From Lachnospiraceae bacterium (GTDB taxonomy: Bacteria; Bacillota; Clostridia; Lachnospirales; Lachnospiraceae), in assembly GCA_900753305.1 (NCBI GenBank), contig CAADYR010000125.1, positions 1 through 15,187 of the forward strand: DNA of 15,187 nucleotides, written 5' to 3'. The position numbers and the translations under genes are program-made. Numbering within the stretch: the first letter of the stretch is position 1; each line of letters begins with the position of its first letter. The notes under the pieces were generated by a model, which was given only the letters and a program-made list of their open reading frames with translations, ran no database searches and had not been told where the DNA came from. This document shows, in pieces, positions 1 to 6,595 of this stretch.

Positions 1-56
1 CCAGCCATACCGGCAGGACCACCTCCGATGATTACGATTTCTTTTCTTATATTCAT
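1..56 (-). CDS. FAD/NAD-binding oxidoreductase, N-terminal fragment (gene runs off the window)
   Basis: Only the first 18 codons are present. They start with an ATG at 56 and read MNIRKEIVIIGGGPAGMA, ending in a classic Rossmann dinucleotide-binding GxGxxG motif (GGGPAG) after a hydrophobic beta strand. An AAAGGTG element lies about 11 bases upstream, and the start is only 19 bases after the stop of the preceding gene, so the two are co-transcribed. In anaerobic Firmicutes, GlpA-like dehydrogenases are often followed by an NAD(P)/FAD-dependent oxidoreductase and a small DUF1667 protein. By that family knowledge this is probably the second flavoprotein of such a set, but the fragment itself proves only an FAD/NAD-binding fold. 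Confidence 0.8.
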   Translation of the reverse strand, partial: MNIRKEIVIIGGGPAGMA

Positions 57-75
57 ATTGCACCGCACCTTTCTT

Positions 76-1521
76 TTATTTCGTAGCCCCATATAACAGC
101 ACTGCATCCTGACCGGACTTGCGTATCTCCTCCATAGGAACACCCAGCTCCCTTGCAAGGATTGCTACTACTTTAGGAGAGCAGAAGCCACCCTGACAAC
201 GCCCCATTCCGGCTCTTGTCCTGCGCTTGACACCATCCACTGTAGTAGCTCCCACAGGTCTGTGAATCGCATCCAGAATCTCTCCTTCTGATATTCCTTC
301 ACAACGGCATATCATATTGGCATAGACGGGATTTTGCGCGATCAGCTTCTGCTTATCCTCGAAGGAAACCTGCTCCATGCTGATTATGCCCCGTCTGTGA
401 TCTATGAAATCTTTTTTTTCCGATGCAGGTGCGATCTGATTTACAAGCTGTGCCACATATTCACCGATTGCAGGTGCACTGGTCAGCCCCGGCGATTCTA
501 TTCCTGCAACATCAATAAATCCGGAATACCCTTTGGACTCTTCAATGATGAAATCATCACTTTCATGATGTGCTCTGATCCCTGCAAAGGAAGTAATGAT
601 CTGACAGGCTGGCGGCAGTTTCTCTACACTGAGCGCAGCCTTTTCCATCACTGTTTCCAATCCTTCGCCTGTTGTATTTACACCATCTTTATCCGGGATG
701 TCTACAGCAGTAGGACCTATGAGCAGATTACCATGTACTGTAGGAGTCACCAGTATCCCCTTACCATATTTACCCGGCAACTGGAATATCGTCTTATCCA
801 CAAGTTCTCCTGCTCTTTTATCATACAGACAGTATTCACCCTTTCTGGCAATCAGGTGCATCTCCTTATGCCCTTCTTTTAGAGGCAGCATATTATGAAT
901 TTCATCTGCATGTGCTCCGGCAGCATTGATCACCAGTGATGCTTCATAACTGCTGCCATCTGTTGTATAAATCCGATATCCCCGTTCCATGCTCTCTATG
1001 CCGTCAACTCTCTTATTTCGCAGGAATGCCGCTCCATTCTGCGCTGCATTCTCTGCCATGGCGATCGTCAGTCCAAAAGGACATACAATACCACCTGTAG
1101 GTGCATACAAAGCCGCAATTGCATGATGTGTCAGAGCAGGCTCCATGGAAAGAAGCTGCTGTTTGTCTAAGACCTGCAAGCCTTGTACACCATTCTTACA
1201 GCCTCTTTCATAAAGTTCCTCCAGCTTTCCCCTGTTCTCTTCTTCAAAACACAATACCAGAGAGCCATTCTGTCTATATGCAAAATCCAGCTTTCTGGAC
1301 AATTCCTCCATCATTTGATTTCCTCTGACATTTAACTTTGCCTTGAGACTTCCCGGTACTGCATCATGCCCTGCATGCACGATACCACTGTTCGCCTTAC
1401 TCGTTCCCTCACAGATATCACTGGATGCTTCCAGCACCAGAATACTTCTCTCCTTTCTGGTCAACTCTCTGGCAATACTGCAGCCTGTCACACCGGCACC
1501 AATTATAATTACATCATACAT
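76..1521 (-). CDS. GlpA-like FAD-dependent glycerol-3-phosphate dehydrogenase family protein with C-terminal BFD-like [2Fe-2S] domain
   Basis: This 481-residue protein starts with an FAD-binding motif (GAGVTG, residues 8-13) followed by a DAO/GlpA-type oxidoreductase domain to about residue 370. The C-terminal part (about 400-470) is a bacterioferritin-associated-ferredoxin-like domain with Cys405, Cys407, Cys442 and Cys447 (CxC then Cx4C), suited to a [2Fe-2S] cluster. The same domain order is known in anaerobic GlpA, which oxidises glycerol 3-phosphate to dihydroxyacetone phosphate and passes electrons to partner subunits; related proteins act on other 2-hydroxy acids, so the substrate is inferred. 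The start is well set by GAGGAGG eight bases before the ATG. It is the first gene of an operon with the flavoprotein at 1-56, driven by the promoter at 1657-1685 and probably controlled by the leader terminator at 1572-1620. No signal peptide or membrane segment is seen, so it acts in the cytoplasm. Confidence 0.85.
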   Translation of the reverse strand: MYDVIIIGAGVTGCSIARELTRKERSILVLEASSDICEGTSKANSGIVHAGHDAVPGSLKAKLNVRGNQMMEELSRKLDFAYRQNGSLVLCFEEENRGKLEELYERGCKNGVQGLQVLDKQQLLSMEPALTHHAIAALYAPTGGIVCPFGLTIAMAENAAQNGAAFLRNKRVDGIESMERGYRIYTTDGSSYEASLVINAAGAHADEIHNMLPLKEGHKEMHLIARKGEYCLYDKRAGELVDKTIFQLPGKYGKGILVTPTVHGNLLIGPTAVDIPDKDGVNTTGEGLETVMEKAALSVEKLPPACQIITSFAGIRAHHESDDFIIEESKGYSGFIDVAGIESPGLTSAPAIGEYVAQLVNQIAPASEKKDFIDHRRGIISMEQVSFEDKQKLIAQNPVYANMICRCEGISEGEILDAIHRPVGATTVDGVKRRTRAGMGRCQGGFCSPKVVAILARELGVPMEEIRKSGQDAVLLYGATK

Positions 1522-1571
1522 ATCTCTATCCTCCTCTTCTTATTTAAGCAACTATTCAGAACCACATGCGC

Positions 1572-1620
1572 AAAAAAGCCAAGCAAAAAGAAACCTTCCT
1601 CAGGTATCTCTATGCTTGAC
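1572..1620 (-). terminator. Intrinsic terminator in the 5' leader of the GlpA-like operon (putative attenuator)
   Basis: On the minus strand, GTCAAGCA (1620-1613) pairs with TGCTTGGC (1585-1578), eight pairs including one G-U. Inside it a second stem forms between AGAGATACC and GGTTTCTTT with one mismatch, closed by a TGAGGAA loop. A run of six T follows (1577-1572). This is a good rho-independent terminator. It lies about 30 bases downstream of the predicted transcription start (near 1650) and 50 bases upstream of the ATG at 1521. It therefore sits in the leader of the dehydrogenase operon, not simply after the Tad operon, whose last stop codon is upstream of the new promoter. Premature termination with a regulated readthrough step is the natural reading. 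It could also catch leftover Tad-operon transcripts. Confidence 0.7.
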
Positions 1621-1656
1621 TCCAAATCTCATGCATTCCCATATGTGATTAAATTC

Positions 1657-1685
1657 AGTATAACGCCATTTTTATCCACAGTCAA
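1657..1685 (-). promoter_or_regulatory. Sigma-A promoter for the GlpA-like operon
   Basis: Minus strand -35 TTGACT (1685-1680), a 17-base spacer and -10 TATACT (1662-1657), each five of six to consensus. The -35 box begins only 17 bases past the stop codon of the last Tad-operon gene. Predicted start is near 1650, giving a leader of about 130 bases, long enough to hold the attenuator hairpin. Confidence 0.75.
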
Positions 1686-1702
1686 TTGGTTTATACGGTT
1701 TT

Positions 1703-3073
1703 TTATATACAAAATCTCAGATTTACCCTGCCTATTGTCAGTTCGTCACCTGCCTGTAACAATACCGGTTCATTCATACCTATCATTGTGCCATTACGCA
1801 AAGTACCGTTGGTGGAATTTAAGTCTTCTACATAGATAGCCCCATTCCTTTCTTCGATTCTGGCATGGATCTTACTTACTGTATTATCACAGATAACAAA
1901 GTCTGCCCGCCCTGACATTTTTCCAAGCGTTATAGGCAGTTTATCCAGTCTGATGGTAATATCTTCTCCATTTACCCGCCCTGACAGATATGGCTCCTGT
2001 GGTGAAATCTGCTGTAGACAGATCGTGTCGCCGTAATTATATTCCGGCTGTTTTGGCAGATTGCGCTCTGGTTCCATCTCTTCTCTGACCGGAGCATATT
2101 CTGTCGGTATGGAACGTATCGGCTCATCTTCTCTTTGTAATTCTTCAATCTCTTTTGCACGGTTTTTCTTTCGGAAATAACAGGCAAGAAATATCACCCC
2201 CGCCATAATGGACATACTGACAGCACCATATAAATACAATACCTGTTTCTCTGTCAAAGGATAAAGTCCAAGAAACTGTGAACCACATAACAATCCTACT
2301 GCACCCGCTGCAAGCACCAGACAGATAACAGCCCCCTTGAAATCTTTACTTTCAGCGCCCACCTGCATCTTTGTTTCTTCTGCATTTTCCTCATTATCTG
2401 TTGTATACGCTGACTGATAGGAAATACTGTCCCAATTATCATAATTCTCTTCCTGACAGATTATATCCTGTTTTACTTCGTTCACTTCCTGATGCTTCTC
2501 CGGGACATTCTGGAGCATTTGCATAATTTCATTCAATACATAGTTCTGATTTCTGGTATAGCGATAAACCTGATACGCCAGCATAACTGCCTGTTCATCT
2601 GTATGATCCACTTTACGCAGCAGATCTTCTATAAATGCAGCAAAACTGTCTCTGGCATCATTTTCATAGTATGGATAGTATACAAAATATGGTTCGAGAC
2701 TATCCATATTCAGATAAATGAACTCCGGCTTAAGTATGATCTGCGATCCATCCAGTAAATATTCCTCCAACGCATCATAGAGCCGGATACAGCCTTTCAG
2801 TAAATTACATAGCTGTTGATGATCCAATTCATCTTTTGCATATACCCTGTCCATAGACTGCAGGGAATTGATCTCATAATAATATTTACTTTCCCCATTG
2901 ATCATTCGATGTGACACCGGCAGTAATCCATTGATTTTATTATCTAAAAGCATTCTCACCCGATAATCTGTCTCATCCTGGCTTTTATCAAAAAAATCAC
3001 ATCTGCCTAATATCATATAGTTATGGTTCATATTTCTTTCAAAACTTTTCTGCGGTAATCCTTCCGTTCCCAT
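1703..3073 (-). CDS. DUF6382-FHA domain membrane protein at the end of the Tad operon
   Basis: The protein has 456 residues. Residues about 15-190 form a DUF6382-like region; residues 246-266 and 279-300 are two membrane segments; residues about 366-456 are a forkhead-associated (FHA) domain with the expected motifs (LGK near 383, SKIHAR at 400-405, NSTNGT at 419-424). FHA domains bind phosphothreonine peptides. With two membrane passes both ends should face the cytoplasm, so it may read Ser/Thr kinase signals and pass them to the pilus machine. The stretch at 90-140 (LLKGCIRLYDALEEYLL, then IILKPEFIYLNMD) resembles the catalytic-loop region of kinases but lacks HRD and DFG residues, so a pseudokinase fold is possible; that is inference. 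AAGGAG six bases before the ATG fixes the start. The gap to the upstream gene is 16 bases. It is the last gene of the operon. Confidence 0.8.
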   Translation of the reverse strand: MGTEGLPQKSFERNMNHNYMILGRCDFFDKSQDETDYRVRMLLDNKINGLLPVSHRMINGESKYYYEINSLQSMDRVYAKDELDHQQLCNLLKGCIRLYDALEEYLLDGSQIILKPEFIYLNMDSLEPYFVYYPYYENDARDSFAAFIEDLLRKVDHTDEQAVMLAYQVYRYTRNQNYVLNEIMQMLQNVPEKHQEVNEVKQDIICQEENYDNWDSISYQSAYTTDNEENAEETKMQVGAESKDFKGAVICLVLAAGAVGLLCGSQFLGLYPLTEKQVLYLYGAVSMSIMAGVIFLACYFRKKNRAKEIEELQREDEPIRSIPTEYAPVREEMEPERNLPKQPEYNYGDTICLQQISPQEPYLSGRVNGEDITIRLDKLPITLGKMSGRADFVICDNTVSKIHARIEERNGAIYVEDLNSTNGTLRNGTMIGMNEPVLLQAGDELTIGRVNLRFCI

Positions 3074-3089
3074 ACTTATCTCCTTCCTG

Positions 3090-3527
3090 TTACATGAGTC
3101 GGTTCATTGCCCGTATCAGCCTGACCTGTCTGCCCCTTGGTGCCTGCCCTGCTGCGTAAATATGAAACTCCGCTTCTCTCGTATATTGCCTTAGCCATTT
3201 CTGCAATGGAATATTGACGTCACATTCATAGACTACCCTGATCTGCGAACCCGTTACGGTTATCGTATACTCAAGATTACGCGCTGCAAATATCTTATTG
3301 GCAGGCAAAGTGTCCACTGCCCTTTTCGTCACTTCATACGCCTCTTCATTGCTTCTGTAAAGACTGCTGCTTCCCCGCACTGCTGCCTCATAAGCACAAT
3401 GCTCCAACATACATCTGTCATATATATAAAACCCGACAAAAAGCATCGTAGTCATAAAAAGTATAACAACAGGCATGATCAGGGATGCTTCTACAGTGAA
3501 ATATCCTTCAAATTTTCCGTTTTTCAT
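3090..3527 (-). CDS. TadE-like pseudopilin (second TadE/TadG-family protein)
   Basis: I place the start at the ATG at 3527, giving 145 residues. The stop of the upstream peptidase gene overlaps it as ATGA (3524-3527), typical of translational coupling. The N-terminus has a short charged leader and then EG|YFTVEASLIMPVVILF: a prepilin-peptidase-like site after Gly8 with Glu at +5, followed by one hydrophobic segment (about residues 13-35). This is the TadE signature. The remaining roughly 110 residues are predicted outside, with no cysteine pattern of note. TadE-like proteins are minor pseudopilins needed for Flp pilus assembly. The frame stays open upstream to 3803, but those extra residues are arginine/histidine-rich read-through of the peptidase gene and look unlike a real N-terminus. 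Confidence 0.8.
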   Translation of the reverse strand: MKNGKFEGYFTVEASLIMPVVILFMTTMLFVGFYIYDRCMLEHCAYEAAVRGSSSLYRSNEEAYEVTKRAVDTLPANKIFAARNLEYTITVTGSQIRVVYECDVNIPLQKWLRQYTREAEFHIYAAGQAPRGRQVRLIRAMNRLM

Positions 3528-3961
3528 CCAAGTACCGCCAATGTCGTTAAATATCCGCCAAGTAATGCAGGTACAAAGGGTAAAGTCGTGTGTCTTCCAC
3601 CTTTCTTGCAGATTAAAAGAACCACCGACACGGTTGCCATAAAACAGGAAGCAATGCATAGCATTACCAGACATCCTCTTGCCCCTAACATGCTTCCCAG
3701 TAACCCTGTCACAATTCCATCTCCCATACCGATCTGTCCTTCTGTGAACATGGAAACTCCTGTCATACACAATCCTATCGCTACTCCTCCTGCCATACTC
3801 CACAGATTTTTATCAGGCAGCATAACGCATCCGACCAGACAAATAACTCCCAAAATAACAAGTTTCCACCAACTGATCTCTTTTTGTCTGATATCTTCTA
3901 CGCATAACAGCAGCATAATAACTGTTATCACTCCATATATTATTTTCAAACCTGTAACCAT
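3524..3961 (-). CDS. A24 family prepilin peptidase (second copy in the operon)
   Basis: A 145-residue, very hydrophobic protein with about five membrane segments. The two catalytic aspartates of A24 aspartyl prepilin peptidases are visible: Asp23 in CVEDIRQKEI and Asp81 in GMGDG. The C-terminus (GGRHTTLPFVPALLGGY) matches the usual last helix of this family. It should cleave the leader of Flp and TadE-type prepilins at the cytoplasmic face of the membrane. It lies between two TadE genes: 35 bases after the first and overlapping the second by four bases. The Shine-Dalgarno sequence AGAAAGG is only one base from this ATG, so a TTG at codon 5 (3949) is a possible true start. A different A24 enzyme opens the same operon, so the two may divide the substrates. 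Confidence 0.85.
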   Translation of the reverse strand: MVTGLKIIYGVITVIMLLLCVEDIRQKEISWWKLVILGVICLVGCVMLPDKNLWSMAGGVAIGLCMTGVSMFTEGQIGMGDGIVTGLLGSMLGARGCLVMLCIASCFMATVSVVLLICKKGGRHTTLPFVPALLGGYLTTLAVLG

Positions 3962-3996
3962 ACCTTTCTATAACCTTTGTTTATTCAAGCATTTTA

Positions 3997-4914
3997 TCAT
4001 TCACATTTACTACATACTGTGCGCCCCTGAACCTGAGACAATGGAACCAGATAAATAGTCCTTTTTAAAGCACTGCATTGCAGACTCGTATGATATTTCT
4101 CTCCATAATCCGTTACAAATACCCTGTCACTGTCCTTATTACCACAATCACTGCAGGCATAAAATATACTTCCATCTTTATTACGAAGTTCTCCTACCAC
4201 ATCTCTGTCCACACCCCGTATTGACAGTTTTAAGTAGGAACAGTTTCTGGATAAATGATATGCACTGCCATGAGGTGTGATATAGACCAACTGGTCTGCA
4301 TTTCCTCCCTTTGCGGCACCAGCGTTATCATACCCCGTCCATGCTCTTGTTCTGGTACGGTTACACATGATAAAACCACGATATCCCATCAGACCAAATG
4401 TTGGATTCACATGATAGGAAGCCACCAGATCGATGCAATCCTCTTTCTCCAAAAACTCAGACTGAAGCCAGACAATACCCAGTGCACCGCCACTTACAGG
4501 TGAATGGTCCAAATAATCCATACCCAGTTCAGACTCCGTTTTGATCGCTGCATATGTAGTATTAAGCAGCGTAGAGTTCGTCTCAATAGAATGTGCATAT
4601 ACCGCCATATCCTTGGCTGCGTTATGCATGGCTGCACTCAGGTTACTCTGTAATCTGTATAATTCTATAATGGACATCAGGTTCACCAACGCAAACAGAC
4701 AGAAAGGAAGTACAAAGGCTGCCTCTACTGTCATGCTCCCCTTTAGCTGTCTGCCCTGTTCCTTAGAAGAAAAACAGGCAGATATCTTCTTACAGACTTT
4801 AGATATGTGCACGAAAAATCTGGTTGCATATTTCGTCCGGAGAATCTCTGTTTTCCTTCCTTTCCTTTTCATATTTACTATTTTTCTTTCATTGCAGTTT
4901 CTGTAAGAAAACAT
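3997..4914 (-). CDS. TadE-like pseudopilin with C-terminal HX4C/CX2C repeat domain
   Basis: The protein has 305 residues. A long basic cytoplasmic leader (1-59) precedes KG|SMTVEAAFVLPFCLF, a prepilin-like site after Gly59 with Glu at +5 and one membrane segment (about 64-85), the TadE hallmark. The C-terminal third holds two similar units, about 210-257 and 266-304. Each begins with an aromatic/beta stretch and contains YH-x4-C (His220/Cys225; His275/Cys280) and then C-x2-C (Cys254/Cys257; Cys301/Cys304). This pattern suits binding of one metal ion per unit, or disulfides, on the outer face of the membrane; known as a tail on some secreted enzymes, its role here is not established. AAGGGAGG about eight bases before the ATG supports this long start. 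It follows the DUF5702 gene by 15 bases. Confidence 0.8.
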   Translation of the reverse strand: MFSYRNCNERKIVNMKRKGRKTEILRTKYATRFFVHISKVCKKISACFSSKEQGRQLKGSMTVEAAFVLPFCLFALVNLMSIIELYRLQSNLSAAMHNAAKDMAVYAHSIETNSTLLNTTYAAIKTESELGMDYLDHSPVSGGALGIVWLQSEFLEKEDCIDLVASYHVNPTFGLMGYRGFIMCNRTRTRAWTGYDNAGAAKGGNADQLVYITPHGSAYHLSRNCSYLKLSIRGVDRDVVGELRNKDGSIFYACSDCGNKDSDRVFVTDYGEKYHTSLQCSALKRTIYLVPLSQVQGRTVCSKCE

Positions 4915-4929
4915 CTGCCTGCCTCCCTT

Positions 4930-6408
4930 CTACTGATATCCAAAGGCACGGTCAAACACATAATCACGGCCTCCTGCATCAGAAAATCCAAACCCGGCCT
5001 GCAAATAGGAAATACACTGATCGATTCTGAAATACTCATTGCCATCCGTCTGCCTTATATCCATTTCTACGATATCAAGGCTTCTCATCACTTTGTCCTG
5101 TCTGTTCATCAATGCAAGAAAGACTCTTAGATAATCTTCGTAGGAAAGTCCTGTCTGTAACTGGTTAGGCTCTACATTTCCTGCGGATATAACACCTTTT
5201 AACAAGCCCCACAAATGGGTTTTCCACTGTCCCTTTTCCTTTAATAACGGTATTTTATATCCCTGAAGAAGACCTTTCACATCTGCAATGGCTTCTATAT
5301 ATGACCATACTCCAAGGACAATATATGTAAGTACTTTGGCAAGCTGTGGCACTCCCATCAATGTGCACAGAACCTCACACACCAGTAGTACTTCATCCTT
5401 TTTTACCTGATCGGTAGAATTCAGATAAATGAAATTTGATACTGCACGCAGAGCAAGCATTCTTCTGACAAAAGACTGAAGATTGGCTGCATCATTATCA
5501 TGACCATATAAAATGTACTCTATCTGATACTTTAAAAGTCCCTGTTCCTTCTGTTTCGTATAATTACCAAAATACTCAAGCAGATATTGCCCGTACAGGA
5601 TTTCGTCATCTATTCCATCAGGATCATCAATTCCCTCTGCCAGTCCGCATCCCTGATTCATAACGCCCGCCTTACTGCGTGCATAAATATACTGCCTTGT
5701 ATCTACACTCTGATTTGACAGATCCTGTGCAATTAACTGTGTAACACCAATTCGCTGTACAGTACCCAGCCATTGCGTAATCTGGTTATATGAATACCCA
5801 CCATCTGTACTGACATCCGTTTCTGTAATCTCATTTCCCCGTAATCCGGCTTCAAATTCCTTCTTCTTATCCTCTATTTCCGCCATAATATCGCGCCTGA
5901 CCAGACCATGATCCTCTATGACATTGAGATAATTTTTTATGTCTGTGATATAACTGAATCCATACCTTTCTTTCATACATTCAATTGCCTGTGCTTTCCA
6001 TACCTGTCCATACTGATCTGTGGCAAAAGACACCTGATCTATTTCCAGATAAGGATTCTTAAGTTTGATCAGATTATGCCCCAGGCTGATCCTGCCATCT
6101 GCTTTGGGATCACAATTATATCTCATATAATCAGATAAGTGTTGTTCCACCCTGCTGATACTGCCTTTTTCATTTCCATAGGAATCATCTATGTAAAATA
6201 CCCCATACTGCTCTAACAGTTCTCTATGATATTCTGCAAAAATCGAGTCCAGTCCCAAATCCGCCACCAATTCAGCCTGAAGTCTGGTAGCTCCTATCGC
6301 TGCCCCTTCAATAAGAGTCAGAAGCAGCGATAAAATAACAGCAAACATCAGGGACAGATAGACTGTAAGATAACCCTGACAGGTCTTTTTATTAGATACT
6401 GTTGGCAC
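4930..6408 (-). CDS. DUF5702-like pseudopilin-type protein (TadG-like role)
   Basis: A 492-residue protein with one N-terminal membrane segment (about 13-35, in GYLTVYLSLMFAVILSLLLTLIEGA) and a large, mostly polar outer region; a second hydrophobic stretch lies at about 355-385. The LIEGA-x-RLQ-E-x-v-x-D-G-l-S-I-aEYHrELle pattern is characteristic of the DUF5702 family found in clostridial Tad clusters. Its N-terminus mimics a prepilin site (G12|YLTV) but has Tyr17 where Glu is expected at +5. The start is a GTG at 6408 that overlaps the flp gene by 17 bases; AAGG lies nine bases upstream, inside flp. No ATG occurs until codon 21, within the membrane segment, so GTG is preferred. Its biochemical role is unknown; by position and topology it is a minor pilus or platform component. 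Confidence 0.7.
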   Translation of the reverse strand: MPTVSNKKTCQGYLTVYLSLMFAVILSLLLTLIEGAAIGATRLQAELVADLGLDSIFAEYHRELLEQYGVFYIDDSYGNEKGSISRVEQHLSDYMRYNCDPKADGRISLGHNLIKLKNPYLEIDQVSFATDQYGQVWKAQAIECMKERYGFSYITDIKNYLNVIEDHGLVRRDIMAEIEDKKKEFEAGLRGNEITETDVSTDGGYSYNQITQWLGTVQRIGVTQLIAQDLSNQSVDTRQYIYARSKAGVMNQGCGLAEGIDDPDGIDDEILYGQYLLEYFGNYTKQKEQGLLKYQIEYILYGHDNDAANLQSFVRRMLALRAVSNFIYLNSTDQVKKDEVLLVCEVLCTLMGVPQLAKVLTYIVLGVWSYIEAIADVKGLLQGYKIPLLKEKGQWKTHLWGLLKGVISAGNVEPNQLQTGLSYEDYLRVFLALMNRQDKVMRSLDIVEMDIRQTDGNEYFRIDQCISYLQAGFGFSDAGGRDYVFDRAFGYQ

Positions 6409-6559
6409 CGGACTTAACCTTTTTCATAATATCATTTACAATACTGGTAATGCTGCCCTTAAATATGCTGACTAAGCTGATCAGTACCACAATAATCAAA
6501 ATTACTTCTACAGTTCCCATTCCATCTTCTTCTTTCATAAAAGTTTTTATATTTCTCAT
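6392..6559 (-). CDS. flp: Flp1-like major pilin precursor (55 residues)
   Basis: A small gene between tadC and the DUF5702 gene, reading MRNIKTFMKEEDGMGTVEVI and then a hydrophobic stretch, with a short basic tail (KGSITSIVNDIMKKVKS). The site EEDG|MGTVE has Gly13 at -1 and Glu at +5 of the mature pilin, as type IVb/Flp prepilins require; the mature subunit would be 42 residues. It matches the Flp1-like family of Gram-positive Tad loci. GGAG lies seven bases before the chosen ATG (6559); an in-frame ATG two codons upstream is too close to the same site. The stop overlaps the downstream GTG start by 17 bases. A clear ribosome binding site and a 36-base gap upstream fit a well-translated structural subunit. 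Confidence 0.85.
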   Translation of the reverse strand: MRNIKTFMKEEDGMGTVEVILIIVVLISLVSIFKGSITSIVNDIMKKVKSGANSI

Positions 6560-6595
6560 TTTCATTCTCCATTCTTATATTTTTTATTGTTAAAT

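Noticed and set aside
334..882. Long plus-strand open frame opposite the GlpA-like gene
   Set aside because: It is antisense to a well-supported gene, has no ribosome binding site and reads as Cys/Phe/Ile-rich nonsense without domains.
3528..3803. Upstream extension of the second TadE frame to an ATG at 3803
   Set aside because: The added 92 residues overlap the peptidase gene in another frame and have no membrane or family features; the ATGA-coupled start at 3527 gives a standard TadE N-terminus.
3399..4058. 219-codon plus-strand frame across the second peptidase and TadE genes
   Set aside because: Antisense to three coupled minus-strand genes with clear catalytic and prepilin motifs; composition (Pro, Ser, Thr, Ile) is typical of a reverse-frame shadow.
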